Below are positions 13,635 to 23,249 of a stretch of DNA of 64,000 bases, one piece after another. The notes below the pieces were generated by a model. The model was not told where the DNA came from and ran no database searches. It saw nothing but the letters and a program-made list of their open reading frames with translations. Source of the DNA: Leptothrix cholodnii SP-6 (GTDB taxonomy: Bacteria; Pseudomonadota; Gammaproteobacteria; Burkholderiales; Burkholderiaceae_C); the NCBI RefSeq assembly GCF_000019785.1, contig NC_010524.1, forward strand, positions 3,770,001 through 3,834,000, in the 5' to 3' direction. Made by a program: the position numbers and the translations under genes. Every line of letters starts with the position of its first letter. The stretch's first letter is position 1.

Positions 13635-15323
13635 TCAATTTGCTACCGTACATTCCTCAACAGCCGTACGACTTGGATCACCAGCACCATATGGACTGAC
13701 TACAAATGAGGGGGGCGTCTCCGCTGTGAATTCAGACGCTGCGGCCCCGAGCGTGTCGCTCCACGTGGCACGTCCTTCAGTGCCCGATACACCAGCGGTG
13801 ACCAGAATCTTGTAGTCGACCCACGTTGCAACGTTCTTCGGATAGAGGATCTGCAAAGTCGCGACCCCGCTGCTATCGGTGATGCCTGTACCGATCATGC
13901 TGATGGCAACATCTGACTTACGAGGATCCAGTTGCAAATTGCCGTTGACATCCTCACCTGTTTCGAGCACACCATTGCGATTGACGTCCTCATTGATACA
14001 TGAAGCCGACAAATAACCCCCGGCACCCGTCGAGCGTGTCCATGCCCCAGGATTGACATAAAAGCCTTTGGCATAGGAAACCAAGTCGATCGATGGGGTA
14101 ATCTGCACACCGGCCTTTGCTTGGCCGGCTGAATCAACGACCAATACAACGTATTTCTTGATGTAGGCGAGACCACCCGCCCCGTCGGAAATGGTGTTAT
14201 CAGTGCCAATGGAAATCGCAAGCGGTTCCGAATTGACCGTCAATTGCGTGATGGCCGACGCCGCGCAAGCACCCGCCGACGCGTCGCTGTCGTTGACGTA
14301 GTAGCAAGCTCGTATTGTCACGCCGTCAGTCGGACTCTGTCGCGCACCGGGGATGTAGGACGTCGTAGCCAAGCCGTTCACGTCGGAATAGACCACATTG
14401 CTACCTGAGGACAGCGTTCCGCCAATGCTGTTCACGTCACCGTTCAGGTCGAACCGCACTCTGACGTTGGCAAGCGGGGCATTGCCTGCGCCGAGGAACT
14501 GCGCCCTGACCTCGGAGCGGTTGTTGGACGACGTACTGTTGACCGACACGACACTGGGATTGGCCTTGACGTCAGCTGACAAGATCGGCGTCGAAACAGC
14601 CGGAATCGTGCCAACTCCGGATTGGACAATCACGGTCTGCACCGACGTCACCCCGCCCGCATTGGCCGTGATGGTCAGATTGCCTGCCGTTGTCGGTGCC
14701 ACATAGTTGAAGGCATAGGAACCGTTGGCATCTGTCGTTGCCGAGGCCGACGTGATGCCGGGGCCCGTCACAACGATAGGTAGCCCGACCATCGGATTGC
14801 TGTTGACATCGGTTAGCCGGTATTGGATCTGTCCACTTGCACCCGGTGCCAACACGGCCTGCAAAACACTCGCGTCGATCTTGGAGCCGATAATGAAAAA
14901 CGACGCAGACTTGCTAATGCTGCCGCTCGTAGCCGTAACCGTGACGATGCGGTTCGATCGATCCGTGCCGGTCTGAACCGTCGCAGTGAGTTTTCCATCC
15001 GCACCAGTGGCGCTGCCACCGACAACTGCCACGGCATTGTTATCAACCGAAATGGTCACAGGCACATTGGCCACGGCTACCCGTGAGGCATTGACTGCCG
15101 TCACTGTTACAGAGACCGTGTTTGTGCCTGAATTACTCAAACTGGTGTTGCTCAGCGACACCAGTAAATCTGCTGCGGTCGCACTCGCGGTCGCATCCGT
15201 TCCTCCGGACGTCGGTGGAGTGAACGGAGTACTGCCGGCATCCCCACCGCCACCGCCACACGCGATCAGCAGCACAGAAGCCAGAACGCAGCCACACATC
15301 TTCACCAAATTTTTCAGGCGCAT
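13635..15323 (-). CDS. Ig-like-domain outer-membrane lipoprotein, inserted between pilQ and aroK
   Basis: A 562-residue predicted lipoprotein. The signal peptide MRLKNLVKMCGCVLASVLL ends in the lipobox LIAC, followed by GGGGGDAGS. Several Big_1/invasin-like Ig modules follow (about residues 40-130, 140-240, 250-370, 375-540), with motifs such as NVPVTISVDNNA, TDANGSYAFNYVAP, LANVRVRFDLNGD and DSSGVATLQI. An EF-hand-like run DVNRNGVLETGEDVNGNLQLD sits near the C-terminus. The start at ATG 15323 has a GGGAGGG ribosome site; the frame is open further up to a GTG at 15377 that overlaps the pilQ stop (GTGA). The DNA is visibly A/T-richer than its neighbours. It is probably surface-exposed; its function is unknown. 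Confidence 0.85.
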   Translation of the reverse strand: MRLKNLVKMCGCVLASVLLIACGGGGGDAGSTPFTPPTSGGTDATASATAADLLVSLSNTSLSNSGTNTVSVTVTAVNASRVAVANVPVTISVDNNAVAVVGGSATGADGKLTATVQTGTDRSNRIVTVTATSGSISKSASFFIIGSKIDASVLQAVLAPGASGQIQYRLTDVNSNPMVGLPIVVTGPGITSASATTDANGSYAFNYVAPTTAGNLTITANAGGVTSVQTVIVQSGVGTIPAVSTPILSADVKANPSVVSVNSTSSNNRSEVRAQFLGAGNAPLANVRVRFDLNGDVNSIGGTLSSGSNVVYSDVNGLATTSYIPGARQSPTDGVTIRACYYVNDSDASAGACAASAITQLTVNSEPLAISIGTDNTISDGAGGLAYIKKYVVLVVDSAGQAKAGVQITPSIDLVSYAKGFYVNPGAWTRSTGAGGYLSASCINEDVNRNGVLETGEDVNGNLQLDPRKSDVAISMIGTGITDSSGVATLQILYPKNVATWVDYKILVTAGVSGTEGRATWSDTLGAAASEFTAETPPSFVVSPYGAGDPSRTAVEECTVAN

Positions 15324-15373
15324 CGCCACCCTCCCAAACTTATTGTTCATGCTCAATCCAGCAAATCTGGACT

Positions 15374-17554
15374 TCACCGCCCCAGCGCCGTATTCCGATC
15401 CGTGATCACCTTCGGCGTCAGGAACACCAGCAACTCGGTCTTGTTCGCCACCCGCGTCTTGTTGCGGAACAGCACGCCGAGGAACGGGATGTCACCCAGC
15501 ACCGGCACCTTGTTGACCGATTCGGTCTCGGTGGTCTCGAAGATGCCGCCGATCACGACCGTGCCGCCGTTTTCGACCAGCACCTGCGTCTTGACATGCT
15601 TGGTGTTGATCGCGAAACCCGCCAGGGTCTGCTGGCCGACGCTGTCCTTGTTGACGTCGACGTCCATGATGATGTTGCCCTCGGGCGTGATCTGGGGCGT
15701 GACTTCGAGTTTCAGCGTGGCCTTGCGGAAGGCGATCGACGGTGCGGTCTGCTGGTTGCCGCCGGTCTGATAGGGCAGTTCGGTGCCCTGCTCGATCAGC
15801 GCCTTGACCTGGTCGGCGGTGACCACTCGCGGGCTCGAGACCAGCTTGCCCTTGCCTTCGGCCTCGAGCGCCGACAGTTCGAGGTTCAGGAAACGGTTGG
15901 ACGACGCGCCGAACAGCGACAGCGCAAAGGTCGCCGCCGTGGCCCCGCCGAGCGAACTGGTGTTGGCCGGCAGGTTGACGAACTGCGAGTTGGCGTAGAT
16001 CGAGCCGGTGGCTTGCTGCAGCGTGGTGTCGCCGATCGACGAATAGTTGCCACCCAGCGCGATGCGGGTGTTGTTGCCACCCCAGCCCGGCACGCCGCCG
16101 TTGATGCCGCGCAGGTCGGTCGCGCCGAGCTTGACGCCCAGCGTGCGGCCGAAGCTGTCTTCGGCCTCGACGATGCGGGCCTCGATCATCACCTGGCGCA
16201 CCGGCACGTCGATCTTGGCGATCATCTGCGCCACTTCTTCGAGCTTGGACGGGAGGTCCGAGACGAAGAGCTGGTTGGTGCGCGACTCGTACGCGGCGCT
16301 GCCGCGCTGCGACAGGATGCGCGTGACGTTGCCACCCTGGCCGGTGCCGGCGCTGCCTTGCTGCTGGCCGGTCAGGCTCTTCACCACTTCCTCGGCCTTG
16401 GTGTAGTTGAGCTGGAACGACTGCGTGCGCAGCGGTTCGAGGTCGGCGATCTGCTTGCGCGCCTCGAGTTCCTGCTTTTCCTTGGCCGCCAGCTCATCCT
16501 TGGGCGCGATCCACAGCACGTTGCCGGCCTTCTTCACGCCCAGGCTCTTGGCCTGCATGATGATGTCGAGCGCCTGGTCCCACGGCACGTCCTTCAGGCG
16601 CAGCGTGACGTTGCCGGTGACGCTGTCGCTGGTGACGATGTTGAAGTTGGTGAAGTCGGCGATCACCTGCAGCAGCGAGCGCACCTCGATGCTCTGGAAG
16701 TTCAGCGACAGCTTGTCGCCCGTGAAACCCGGGCCTTGCGTCAGCTTCTGCGGATCGACCTTCTGCGGCCGCACTTCCAGCACGAACTGGTTGTCGGTCT
16801 GGTAGGCGCTGTGCTCCCAGCTGCCACGCGGCTCGACCACCATGCGCACGCGGTCGCCGTTCTGGGTGGTCGAGATCGAATGCACCGGCGTACCGAAATC
16901 GGTGACGTCGAGGCGGCGCACCAGCGATTCAGGCACGTTCGAGCGCAGGAACTCGATCACCAGGTTCTGGCCCTGCTGCTTGATGTCCACGCCGACCTGG
17001 GTGCTGGGCAGATCGACCACCACCCGACCGGCGCCGTCACGGCCGCGGCGGAAATCGATGTCGCGGATGCGCTCGGGCTGGTTGTTCTGGCTCTCGGAAA
17101 AATGCACCGGCTCGCTCGGCGCCGTGGCCAGCGCGGCGGCCACCGGCACCGGCTCGAGGATCACCAGCAGCACCTTGCCCTGCTGCTCGGTGCGGTACTG
17201 GGTGGCCTGGCGCAGGTTCAGCACCAGCCGCGTGCGGTCGCCGGCCTGCGCCAGCGCGAGCGATCGCAGGTTGCCGAGATTGACCTCCTGCGAAGGCCGC
17301 ACCGTGCCGCTGACGACGCCCAGCAGATCGAGCGCGATGCGCGCCGGCGTCTGCAGCACGAAACCGCGCGGCGCGTTGATCAGGGGCTCGTTGAGCTCGA
17401 TGCGGATCGTCTCGCTGCCAGCTTGCTGGCTGCTCGTGATCGACTGGATGACGGTCTGCGCCCAGGCCACCGACGGCAGGACCGTGGCGACGAAGAGCGC
17501 CACCAACGGCGCACGCCATCTGTTCATGGATGCAATCTCCTGGGCGTACTTCAT
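15374..17554 (-). CDS. pilQ: Type IV pilus secretin PilQ
   Basis: Outer-membrane secretin through which type IV pili extend and retract. It has 726 residues from ATG 17554, chosen for the GGAGAAGAG site and a signal peptide (LVALFVATVLPSVAWA). Two AMIN-like domains come first (NEPLINAPRGFVLQTPARIALDL and the next copy), then an STN/N0 domain (KLSLNFQSIEVRSLLQVIADF), N1, and the secretin C-domain with VPVLGDIPFLGVLFRNK. The start overlaps the pilP stop by four bases. It is the last pil gene of the operon and is followed by the Ig lipoprotein gene. Confidence 0.97.
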   Translation of the reverse strand: MKYAQEIASMNRWRAPLVALFVATVLPSVAWAQTVIQSITSSQQAGSETIRIELNEPLINAPRGFVLQTPARIALDLLGVVSGTVRPSQEVNLGNLRSLALAQAGDRTRLVLNLRQATQYRTEQQGKVLLVILEPVPVAAALATAPSEPVHFSESQNNQPERIRDIDFRRGRDGAGRVVVDLPSTQVGVDIKQQGQNLVIEFLRSNVPESLVRRLDVTDFGTPVHSISTTQNGDRVRMVVEPRGSWEHSAYQTDNQFVLEVRPQKVDPQKLTQGPGFTGDKLSLNFQSIEVRSLLQVIADFTNFNIVTSDSVTGNVTLRLKDVPWDQALDIIMQAKSLGVKKAGNVLWIAPKDELAAKEKQELEARKQIADLEPLRTQSFQLNYTKAEEVVKSLTGQQQGSAGTGQGGNVTRILSQRGSAAYESRTNQLFVSDLPSKLEEVAQMIAKIDVPVRQVMIEARIVEAEDSFGRTLGVKLGATDLRGINGGVPGWGGNNTRIALGGNYSSIGDTTLQQATGSIYANSQFVNLPANTSSLGGATAATFALSLFGASSNRFLNLELSALEAEGKGKLVSSPRVVTADQVKALIEQGTELPYQTGGNQQTAPSIAFRKATLKLEVTPQITPEGNIIMDVDVNKDSVGQQTLAGFAINTKHVKTQVLVENGGTVVIGGIFETTETESVNKVPVLGDIPFLGVLFRNKTRVANKTELLVFLTPKVITDRNTALGR

Positions 17555-18111
17555 CGACTCTTCTCCTGGGCACCACGCTCCTGGAGCGTGAGCGTGCTCA
17601 TGCGCTCGACCCACTCTCCGATGGCGTCTTGCACGATTTCTCGCAACGAAATTTCGGTTTCGGTGATGCGGGTGATGCGGCCGTAGTTCTGGCCGATGTA
17701 GTCACCCACCTTGATCTGGTAGAGCAGGTTGTCCGCGCTCAGCAGCGCATAGGGGCGGCCGCTGCGCACCACGCTGCCCACCATCGTCAGCGCGTCGAGC
17801 GGGTAGGCTTCGAGCGGTTCGCGGCGGCGGTTCAGCTCGGCCGCCAGCAGCGAGTTGGGCTGACGGGTCTCCTGCTTGATCGCCACCTGCAGCTTCTGAC
17901 CGCTGAAGGGCTCGACCACGCTGATGGCGGTGTAGGGCTGGGGATCGAACTTGCGTGGCGGCAGCAGCGGCGGCACACGCGGCTTGGCCTCGCGGCGCTG
18001 CTGGTCCATCCAAGACTGCAGTTCTTCATGCGGGTTGCCGCAGCCGCTCAACAGCGTGCTGGCGGCCAGCCCGGTGGCCAGCGCCGCCAGCGTCAGGCGT
18101 CGGGGGAGCAT
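17551..18111 (-). CDS. pilP: Type IV pilus assembly lipoprotein PilP
   Basis: Inner-membrane lipoprotein that links the PilMNO platform to PilQ in the periplasm. It has 186 residues. The signal MLPRRLTLAALATGLAAS ends in the lipobox LLSGC. Then come a Pro-rich linker (PRVPPLLPPRKFDPQPY) and the PilP beta-domain with VGSVVRSGRPYALLSADNLLYQIKVGDYIGQNYGRI. The ATG overlaps the pilO stop (ATGA) and its own stop overlaps the pilQ start, so the operon is translationally coupled. Confidence 0.97.
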   Translation of the reverse strand: MLPRRLTLAALATGLAASTLLSGCGNPHEELQSWMDQQRREAKPRVPPLLPPRKFDPQPYTAISVVEPFSGQKLQVAIKQETRQPNSLLAAELNRRREPLEAYPLDALTMVGSVVRSGRPYALLSADNLLYQIKVGDYIGQNYGRITRITETEISLREIVQDAIGEWVERMSTLTLQERGAQEKSR

Positions 18112-18827
18112 CACTTCGCGCCTCCGTTGGTTTTCTTGGCATCGGCCGCCGACTGGCGCCGCATCTCCATTTCGGCCGGATCGAGATACCGGTAGGTGCG
18201 CGCGGTGGCCTCCATCGCCAGCTGGCCGGTGGCCGCGGCCGAGCTGGCCGTGTTGGGCGGATTCAGTCCCGAGATGACCAGGTTGTGCAGCGTGACGATG
18301 CGAGACAGGTTGGCCACGTCGGAGGCGAAAGCGCCGATGTCGTGATAGCGACCGGTCACGCGCACCGCGATCGGCAGCTCGGCGTAATAGTCCTTGACGA
18401 TCACCTGGCCGGGCCGGAACAGCTCGAACTGCAGGCCACGCCCGAGTCCGGCCTGGTTGATGTCCGACAGCAGGGCATCCATCTCGGCCTTGCCCGGCAG
18501 CTGGCGTTCGAGCTGGGTGACGTACTCCTGGACCTGCAGCTTCTGCTTGCGCAACTCGTCGAGGTTGATGGCCTGGGCCAGCTTGGAACGGTACTCGTCC
18601 TTGAGCGTCTGCTCGCGCATGCTTTCGGCGTTGAGCTCGTCCATGACGCCCGACAGCAGGCCGAACCAGGCCAGCACGACCACGAAGACCGCCGTGACCA
18701 GCCCGGCGACCAGCTTGGGCAGCAGCGGCCACTGACCGGGCTCGTTGAAATTGAGATCACGAAACTGCGCGGCGACCTGCGCCATCACGCTTTCGAGATC
18801 GATGTTGATGGAACGGGACGTGGCCAT
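18111..18827 (-). CDS. pilO: Type IV pilus assembly protein PilO
   Basis: Inner-membrane component of the pilus alignment complex, partner of PilN. It has 238 residues from ATG 18827 (MATSRSINIDLES), with a TGAGG site upstream. One membrane helix (LVAGLVTAVFVVVLAWFGLL, about residues 37-56) is followed by a coiled-coil stretch (EQTLKDEYRSKLAQAINLDEL) and a ferredoxin-like periplasmic domain (QFELFRPGQVIVKDYYAELPI). It is coupled to pilN and pilP. Confidence 0.97.
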   Translation of the reverse strand: MATSRSINIDLESVMAQVAAQFRDLNFNEPGQWPLLPKLVAGLVTAVFVVVLAWFGLLSGVMDELNAESMREQTLKDEYRSKLAQAINLDELRKQKLQVQEYVTQLERQLPGKAEMDALLSDINQAGLGRGLQFELFRPGQVIVKDYYAELPIAVRVTGRYHDIGAFASDVANLSRIVTLHNLVISGLNPPNTASSAAATGQLAMEATARTYRYLDPAEMEMRRQSAADAKKTNGGAK

Positions 18828-18837
18828 GGTCTTTACC

Positions 18838-19476
18838 TCAAGACGCCGACGCGGCGCGCGCAGGCACCAGGGCACCGGCCGGCCCTGACGCGGCCGCAGC
18901 GGCAGCCTCCAGGTCCTGCGGTCGCTTGAGCGTCAGGCGCACCGAAAAATCGAACAGGCGCTTCTGGTCGCGGGCGTTGGGCGTCGCGGCAGTCACCTTG
19001 ATCTCGACCAGCTCGGGCCGCTCCAGCCAGGCCGAGTTGTAGGCGGTGTTGCGCAGGAACTCGGAGACCCGCTCGTTGGTCTGGGCGATGCCGCTGACCA
19101 GCACGGCCTGGCCTTCCTGCTTGACCAGCGTCAGGTACACGCCTTCAGGCGTGCGTGCGGCCAGCTCGTTGAGCATGTGCACGGGCATGTTGCGGTCGAT
19201 CTGGAAATCCTCGACCACCTTCTGGCGCGCCTTGAGCGCCTCGATCTCGCCCTTGAGCGAGGCGATGTCCTTGATCTGCATCTCGAGGCGCCGGATCTCG
19301 GTCTGCAGGAACTCGTTGCGCGACTGCTGGGTGCCCATCATTTCCATCAGCGCCAGATAACCGACGCCCGCCAGCGCGGCGCCGATCAGCGCAGACAGGA
19401 ACAGCCCGGCAAAAAACGCCTGCTTGCGACGCTTGCGACGCTCTTCCCGGTGCGGCAGGAGGTTGATCAGGATCAT
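18838..19476 (-). CDS. pilN: Type IV pilus assembly protein PilN
   Basis: Inner-membrane protein whose N-terminal INLLPHREERRK motif binds cytoplasmic PilM; the rest pairs with PilO in the periplasm. It has 212 residues from ATG 19476, which overlaps the pilM stop (ATGA). One membrane helix (AFFAGLFLSALIGAALAGVG, about 20-39) is followed by a coiled coil (NEFLQTEIRRLEMQIKDIASL). The C-terminal tail is Ala-rich. Confidence 0.97.
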   Translation of the reverse strand: MILINLLPHREERRKRRKQAFFAGLFLSALIGAALAGVGYLALMEMMGTQQSRNEFLQTEIRRLEMQIKDIASLKGEIEALKARQKVVEDFQIDRNMPVHMLNELAARTPEGVYLTLVKQEGQAVLVSGIAQTNERVSEFLRNTAYNSAWLERPELVEIKVTAATPNARDQKRLFDFSVRLTLKRPQDLEAAAAAASGPAGALVPARAASAS

Positions 19477-20552
19477 TGCAGAAACCTCCGCATCGCCAGC
19501 CCGCACGCGGTCAGGTAGGACGGCGACTCACGCCGCAGCTTGCTCTCGCGCACCGCGCTGCCGAGTTTCATGCCTTCGAAGGGATTGATGACCATCGACG
19601 CAAAACCGGTCAGCTCGGTGACCCTGTCCTTGAGCCCCTGCAAGGTGGCCGTACCGCCCGACAGCATCACGTAATGCACGCGGTGATGGGGGGTGCTGGT
19701 GAAGAAATACTGCAAGGCACGGCCGATCTCCTGCGACAGGCTGTCGACGAACGGCGACAGCAGCGAGCTCTCGTAGTCCTCGGGCAGATCGCCGGCCAGT
19801 TTCTTGATCTCGGCTTCCTCGAACGACAGGCCGTACTGGCGCGAGATCAGCTGGGTCAGCTGGGCACCGCCGAACGCCTGGTCGCGGTCGTAGAGGATCT
19901 CGTCGTCCCGCAGCACCTTGAGGCTGGTGGTGTCGGCGCCGATCTCGAACAGGGCGACCAGCGCGTCGCGGCCCTGATTGGGCAGGGAGGCGATGACACG
20001 GCTGATGGCCAGGCGCGAGGCGTTGGACTCGATGTCGAGCACCACCGGCTTCAGGCCGGCGGCTTCGGCCAGGCCCTGGCGATCCTGGACGCGGTCCTTG
20101 CGCGAGGCGGCGATCAGCACCTCGACATCGCCGACCGCGTCCGGGCTCGGGCCGATGACGCAGAAGTCGAGGCTCACTTCGTCGAGCGAAAACGGGATGT
20201 ACTGGTTGGCCTCGGCCTCGACCTGGATCTCCATCTCCTCTTCACGCAGGCCGCCCGGGAGGATGATCTTCTTGGTGATCACGGACGACTGCGGCATCGC
20301 CATCGCCACGTACTTGGTCCGGGTGCCGCTCTTGATGACCACGCGGCGCACCGCATCGGCCACTTCGTCGAACTTCTCGATCTGACCGTCGGTGATCCAG
20401 CCCTTTTCGAACGACTCGCTGGCGAAGCGCTCGACCACGTACTCGCCCGTGGCGGTTTGACCCAACTCGACCAGCTTCACACTCGACGAGCTGATGTCCA
20501 GTCCGATCAGCGACGCATGCTTGCGACCCATCAGGATGTCAAGAACACTCAC
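19473..20552 (-). CDS. pilM: Type IV pilus assembly protein PilM, actin-like ATPase
   Basis: Cytoplasmic actin/FtsA-like ATPase that recruits the PilNO platform. The first phosphate loop is LIGLDISSSSVKLVEL, the second region ALFEIGADTTSLKVLRD, and the adenosine motif VMLSGGTATLQGL. From GTG 20552 (VSVLDILMGRKH) it has 359 residues; the frame stays open to another GTG at 20579 (368 residues). I prefer 20552 because a GGGGAA site lies upstream. It heads pilMNOPQ and is divergent from mrcA. Confidence 0.96.
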   Translation of the reverse strand: MSVLDILMGRKHASLIGLDISSSSVKLVELGQTATGEYVVERFASESFEKGWITDGQIEKFDEVADAVRRVVIKSGTRTKYVAMAMPQSSVITKKIILPGGLREEEMEIQVEAEANQYIPFSLDEVSLDFCVIGPSPDAVGDVEVLIAASRKDRVQDRQGLAEAAGLKPVVLDIESNASRLAISRVIASLPNQGRDALVALFEIGADTTSLKVLRDDEILYDRDQAFGGAQLTQLISRQYGLSFEEAEIKKLAGDLPEDYESSLLSPFVDSLSQEIGRALQYFFTSTPHHRVHYVMLSGGTATLQGLKDRVTELTGFASMVINPFEGMKLGSAVRESKLRRESPSYLTACGLAMRRFLQ

Positions 20553-20608
20553 GCGCTTCCCCAAAAACCGCACATCCACTCGTGGCGGACTGTTAACAAC
20601 TTACTTCA

Positions 20609-20637
20609 ATGCTAGCAACAAAGTCGTTGACGCACAA
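20609..20637 (-). promoter_or_regulatory. Candidate sigma-70 promoter for pilMNOPQ
   Basis: On the minus strand, TTGTGC (complement of 20632-20637) and TAGCAT (complement of 20609-20614) are separated by 17 bases, upstream of pilM in the divergent pilM-mrcA gap. Confidence 0.45.
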
Positions 20638-20765
20638 AGATTTTTCCCTGTTCGCACCCCCCCGCTCGTTGCGCCCGGCAGACGTGCCGGACCCCCGAGC
20701 GGTGGCGTGACGGTTGTCACATCGGCACCTTGCGCCAATCGGTGACAAGCGTATCGACCGGTAGC

Positions 20766-20794
20766 CGCAACCCACCGAAGCCCCTTCCTATAAT
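20766..20794 (+). promoter_or_regulatory. Candidate promoter for mrcA
   Basis: A perfect TATAAT at 20789-20794 lies 38 bases upstream of the mrcA ATG. The -35 position holds only a poor match (CGCAAC, 17-base spacing). Confidence 0.5.
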
Positions 20795-20831
20795 CTCGCG
20801 CACCCTGCAGTCCCGCCCTCCCGGCGCCCCC

Positions 20832-23195
20832 ATGAACGCCTCCAAGACCGCCCCTTCCGATTCGCCAGCGCGCCCGCCCGAGAGCTGGCCGCGGATGATC
20901 CTGCGGATCGTCGCCTGGGTCGCGGGCGTGGGACTGGCCGGCGCGATGGCCGCCGCCCTGCTGCTCGGCGTTGCCCTGGCGACAGCCTATCCCAACCTGC
21001 CCAAGATCGACAGTCTGATCGACTACAGGCCCAAGCTGCCGATGCGCATCATCTCGGCCGAGGGCACGCTGCTGGGCGAGTTCGGCGAGGAGCGGCGCAA
21101 CTACCTGTCGATCCGGGAAATCCCGAAGGTCATGCAGGACGCCGTGCTGGCGATCGAGGACTCGCGCTTCTACGAACACGGCGGCATCGACTACCGCGGC
21201 GCCCTGCGCGCCGCGCTCGGCAATCTGCGCGAGGCACGCAGCCAGGGCGCCTCGACGATCACGATGCAGGTCGCGCGCAACTTCTACCTTTCGACCGAAA
21301 AGACGCTCACCCGCAAGATCTACGAGATCCTGCTGTCGCTCAAGATCGAAAGCCAGCTGAGCAAGCAGCAGATTCTCGAGGTCTACATGAACCAGATCTA
21401 CCTCGGACAACGCGCCTACGGGTTTGCGGCGGCCAGCGAGATCTATTTCGGCAAGCCGCTCAAGGACATCACGGTTGCCGAGGCGGCGATGCTCGCCGGC
21501 CTGCCCAAGGCGCCGTCGGCCTACAACCCGATCAGCAACCGCACGCGCGCCGAACAGCGCCAGCGCTACATCATCGAGCGCATGCGCGAAAACGGCTTCA
21601 TCTCGGCCGAGCAGCACGACCAGGCGCTGGCGCAACCCCTGAAGTACCACCCGGCGCGCAGCAATTCATCGCACGCCGGCTATGTGGCGGAAACCGCCCG
21701 GCAACTGATCTTTGCGCAGTATGGCGACGATGCCTATACCCGCGGCCTGAATGTCCACCTGTCGGTACGGGCCGAGGACCAGGCGGTGGCCTACCGGGCC
21801 CTGCGGCGCGCCATCCTGGATTTCGAGCGCCGCAAGACCTATCGCGGCCCGGAGGCCTACGTCGATCTGCCCAAGGATCAGCAGGGCATCGACACCCGCG
21901 CCGCGGAGGCGCTCGAAGACCATCCCGACAACGACGAACTGCGCAGCGCCGTGGTCACCCAGGCCGCACCCAAGAAGGTGACCGCCTTGCTGCAAAGCGG
22001 CGAGAGCATCTCGATCACCGGCTCCGGGCTGCGCAATGTCAGCACGGCGCTGTCGGACAAGGCGCCGCCGAAGGTGCAGATTCGTCCAGGCGCCGTCATC
22101 CGGGTCAGCAAGGACAGCCGCAACGAATGGTCGATCGGGCAACTGCCCGAGGTCGAGGGCGCGTTCGTCTCGCTCGACCCCTATACCGGCGAAATCCGCG
22201 CGCTGGTGGGCGGATTCGACTACGCCAAGAACAAGTTCAATCACGTCACCCAGGCCTGGCGACAGCCCGGCTCGAGTTTCAAGCCGTTCATCTATTCGGC
22301 CGCACTCGAAAAAGGCATCGGCCCCGCCACGGTGGTGGACGATGCCCCCCTGTTCTTCGACGCCGACGCCACCGGCAGCCAGCCGTGGGAACCGAAGAAC
22401 TACGACGGCCAGTTCGAAGGCCCGATGTCGCTGCGACGCGGGCTGGCCAAATCGAAGAACATGGTGTCGATCCGCGTGCTCGAGCACGTCGGCCCGGCGT
22501 TCGCGCAGGACTGGGTTTCGCGCTTCGGCTTCGAGCCCGAAAAACACCCGGCCTACCTGACGATGGCGCTCGGCGCCGGCACCGTCACGCCGATGCAGAT
22601 GGCGAGCGCCTACTCGGTGTTTGCCAACGGCGGCCATCGCGTCAATCCGATGCTCATCACGCGCGTCACCGACAACCGCGGCCGCATCCTGGCGCAGACG
22701 CAGCCGGTGCCGCTGGACGACAGCATGCGCGTCATCACGGCACGCAACGCCTTCATGATGGACAGCCTGCTGCAGGAGATCACGCGCAGCGGCACGGCGG
22801 CGCGGGCGCAGTCGACCCTGAAACGCCCCGACCTGTACGGCAAGACCGGCACCACCAACGACTCGAACGACGCCTGGTTTGCCGGCTTCCAGCCGAGCCT
22901 GGTGGCGGTGGTCTGGGTCGGCTACGACCAGCCGCGCAAGCTCGGTGACCGCGAGACCGGCGGCGGCCTGGCGCTGCCGGTGTGGATCGAATACATGGCG
23001 CAGGCGCTGCGCGGCGTCGCCGTCAACGAGATCGCACCACCCGAGGGCGTAACCAACGTCGGCGGCGAGTGGTACTACAGCGAAAACGCCAACGGCGAAG
23101 GCGTCTCGACACTCGGCATCGCCAGCCACGCGCCCGACGCGGCATCGGCCCCCACCGAAGAGCGCAAGAGCATCCTCGACCTGTTCCGGAACTGA
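20832..23195 (+). CDS. mrcA: Penicillin-binding protein 1A, bifunctional peptidoglycan synthase
   Basis: Class A PBP that polymerises glycan strands and cross-links peptides in the periplasm, anchored by one N-terminal membrane helix (about residues 22-46). It has 787 residues from ATG 20832. Transglycosylase motifs: EDSRFYEHGGIDYRG (catalytic Glu), GASTITMQVARNFYLS, and EVYMNQIYLGQRAYGFAAAS. Transpeptidase motifs: SSFK (PGSSFKPFIY), SKN (RGLAKSKNM) and KTGT. It lies downstream of a TATAAT box in the gap shared with pilM, a common pairing, and is convergent with cyaY. Cited shorter motifs were read directly from the translation. Confidence 0.97.
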   Translation: MNASKTAPSDSPARPPESWPRMILRIVAWVAGVGLAGAMAAALLLGVALATAYPNLPKIDSLIDYRPKLPMRIISAEGTLLGEFGEERRNYLSIREIPKVMQDAVLAIEDSRFYEHGGIDYRGALRAALGNLREARSQGASTITMQVARNFYLSTEKTLTRKIYEILLSLKIESQLSKQQILEVYMNQIYLGQRAYGFAAASEIYFGKPLKDITVAEAAMLAGLPKAPSAYNPISNRTRAEQRQRYIIERMRENGFISAEQHDQALAQPLKYHPARSNSSHAGYVAETARQLIFAQYGDDAYTRGLNVHLSVRAEDQAVAYRALRRAILDFERRKTYRGPEAYVDLPKDQQGIDTRAAEALEDHPDNDELRSAVVTQAAPKKVTALLQSGESISITGSGLRNVSTALSDKAPPKVQIRPGAVIRVSKDSRNEWSIGQLPEVEGAFVSLDPYTGEIRALVGGFDYAKNKFNHVTQAWRQPGSSFKPFIYSAALEKGIGPATVVDDAPLFFDADATGSQPWEPKNYDGQFEGPMSLRRGLAKSKNMVSIRVLEHVGPAFAQDWVSRFGFEPEKHPAYLTMALGAGTVTPMQMASAYSVFANGGHRVNPMLITRVTDNRGRILAQTQPVPLDDSMRVITARNAFMMDSLLQEITRSGTAARAQSTLKRPDLYGKTGTTNDSNDAWFAGFQPSLVAVVWVGYDQPRKLGDRETGGGLALPVWIEYMAQALRGVAVNEIAPPEGVTNVGGEWYYSENANGEGVSTLGIASHAPDAASAPTEERKSILDLFRN

Positions 23196-23201
23196 TCCGG
23201 A

Positions 23202-23249
23202 CCTGAACATCGGCGCGGCCCGTGTGGCCGGCCGCGTGACCTGTTCAGG
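23202..23249. terminator. Nested inverted repeat between convergent mrcA and cyaY
   Basis: Outer arms CCTGAACA (23202-23209) and TGTTCAGG (23242-23249) enclose a GC-rich inner repeat (GCGGCC ... GGCCGC). There is no T-run. It probably blocks or ends read-through for both genes; the right arm overlaps the cyaY stop codon. Confidence 0.45.

Noticed and set aside
15596..17686. A 696-residue plus-strand frame
   Set aside because: Antisense shadow of pilQ.
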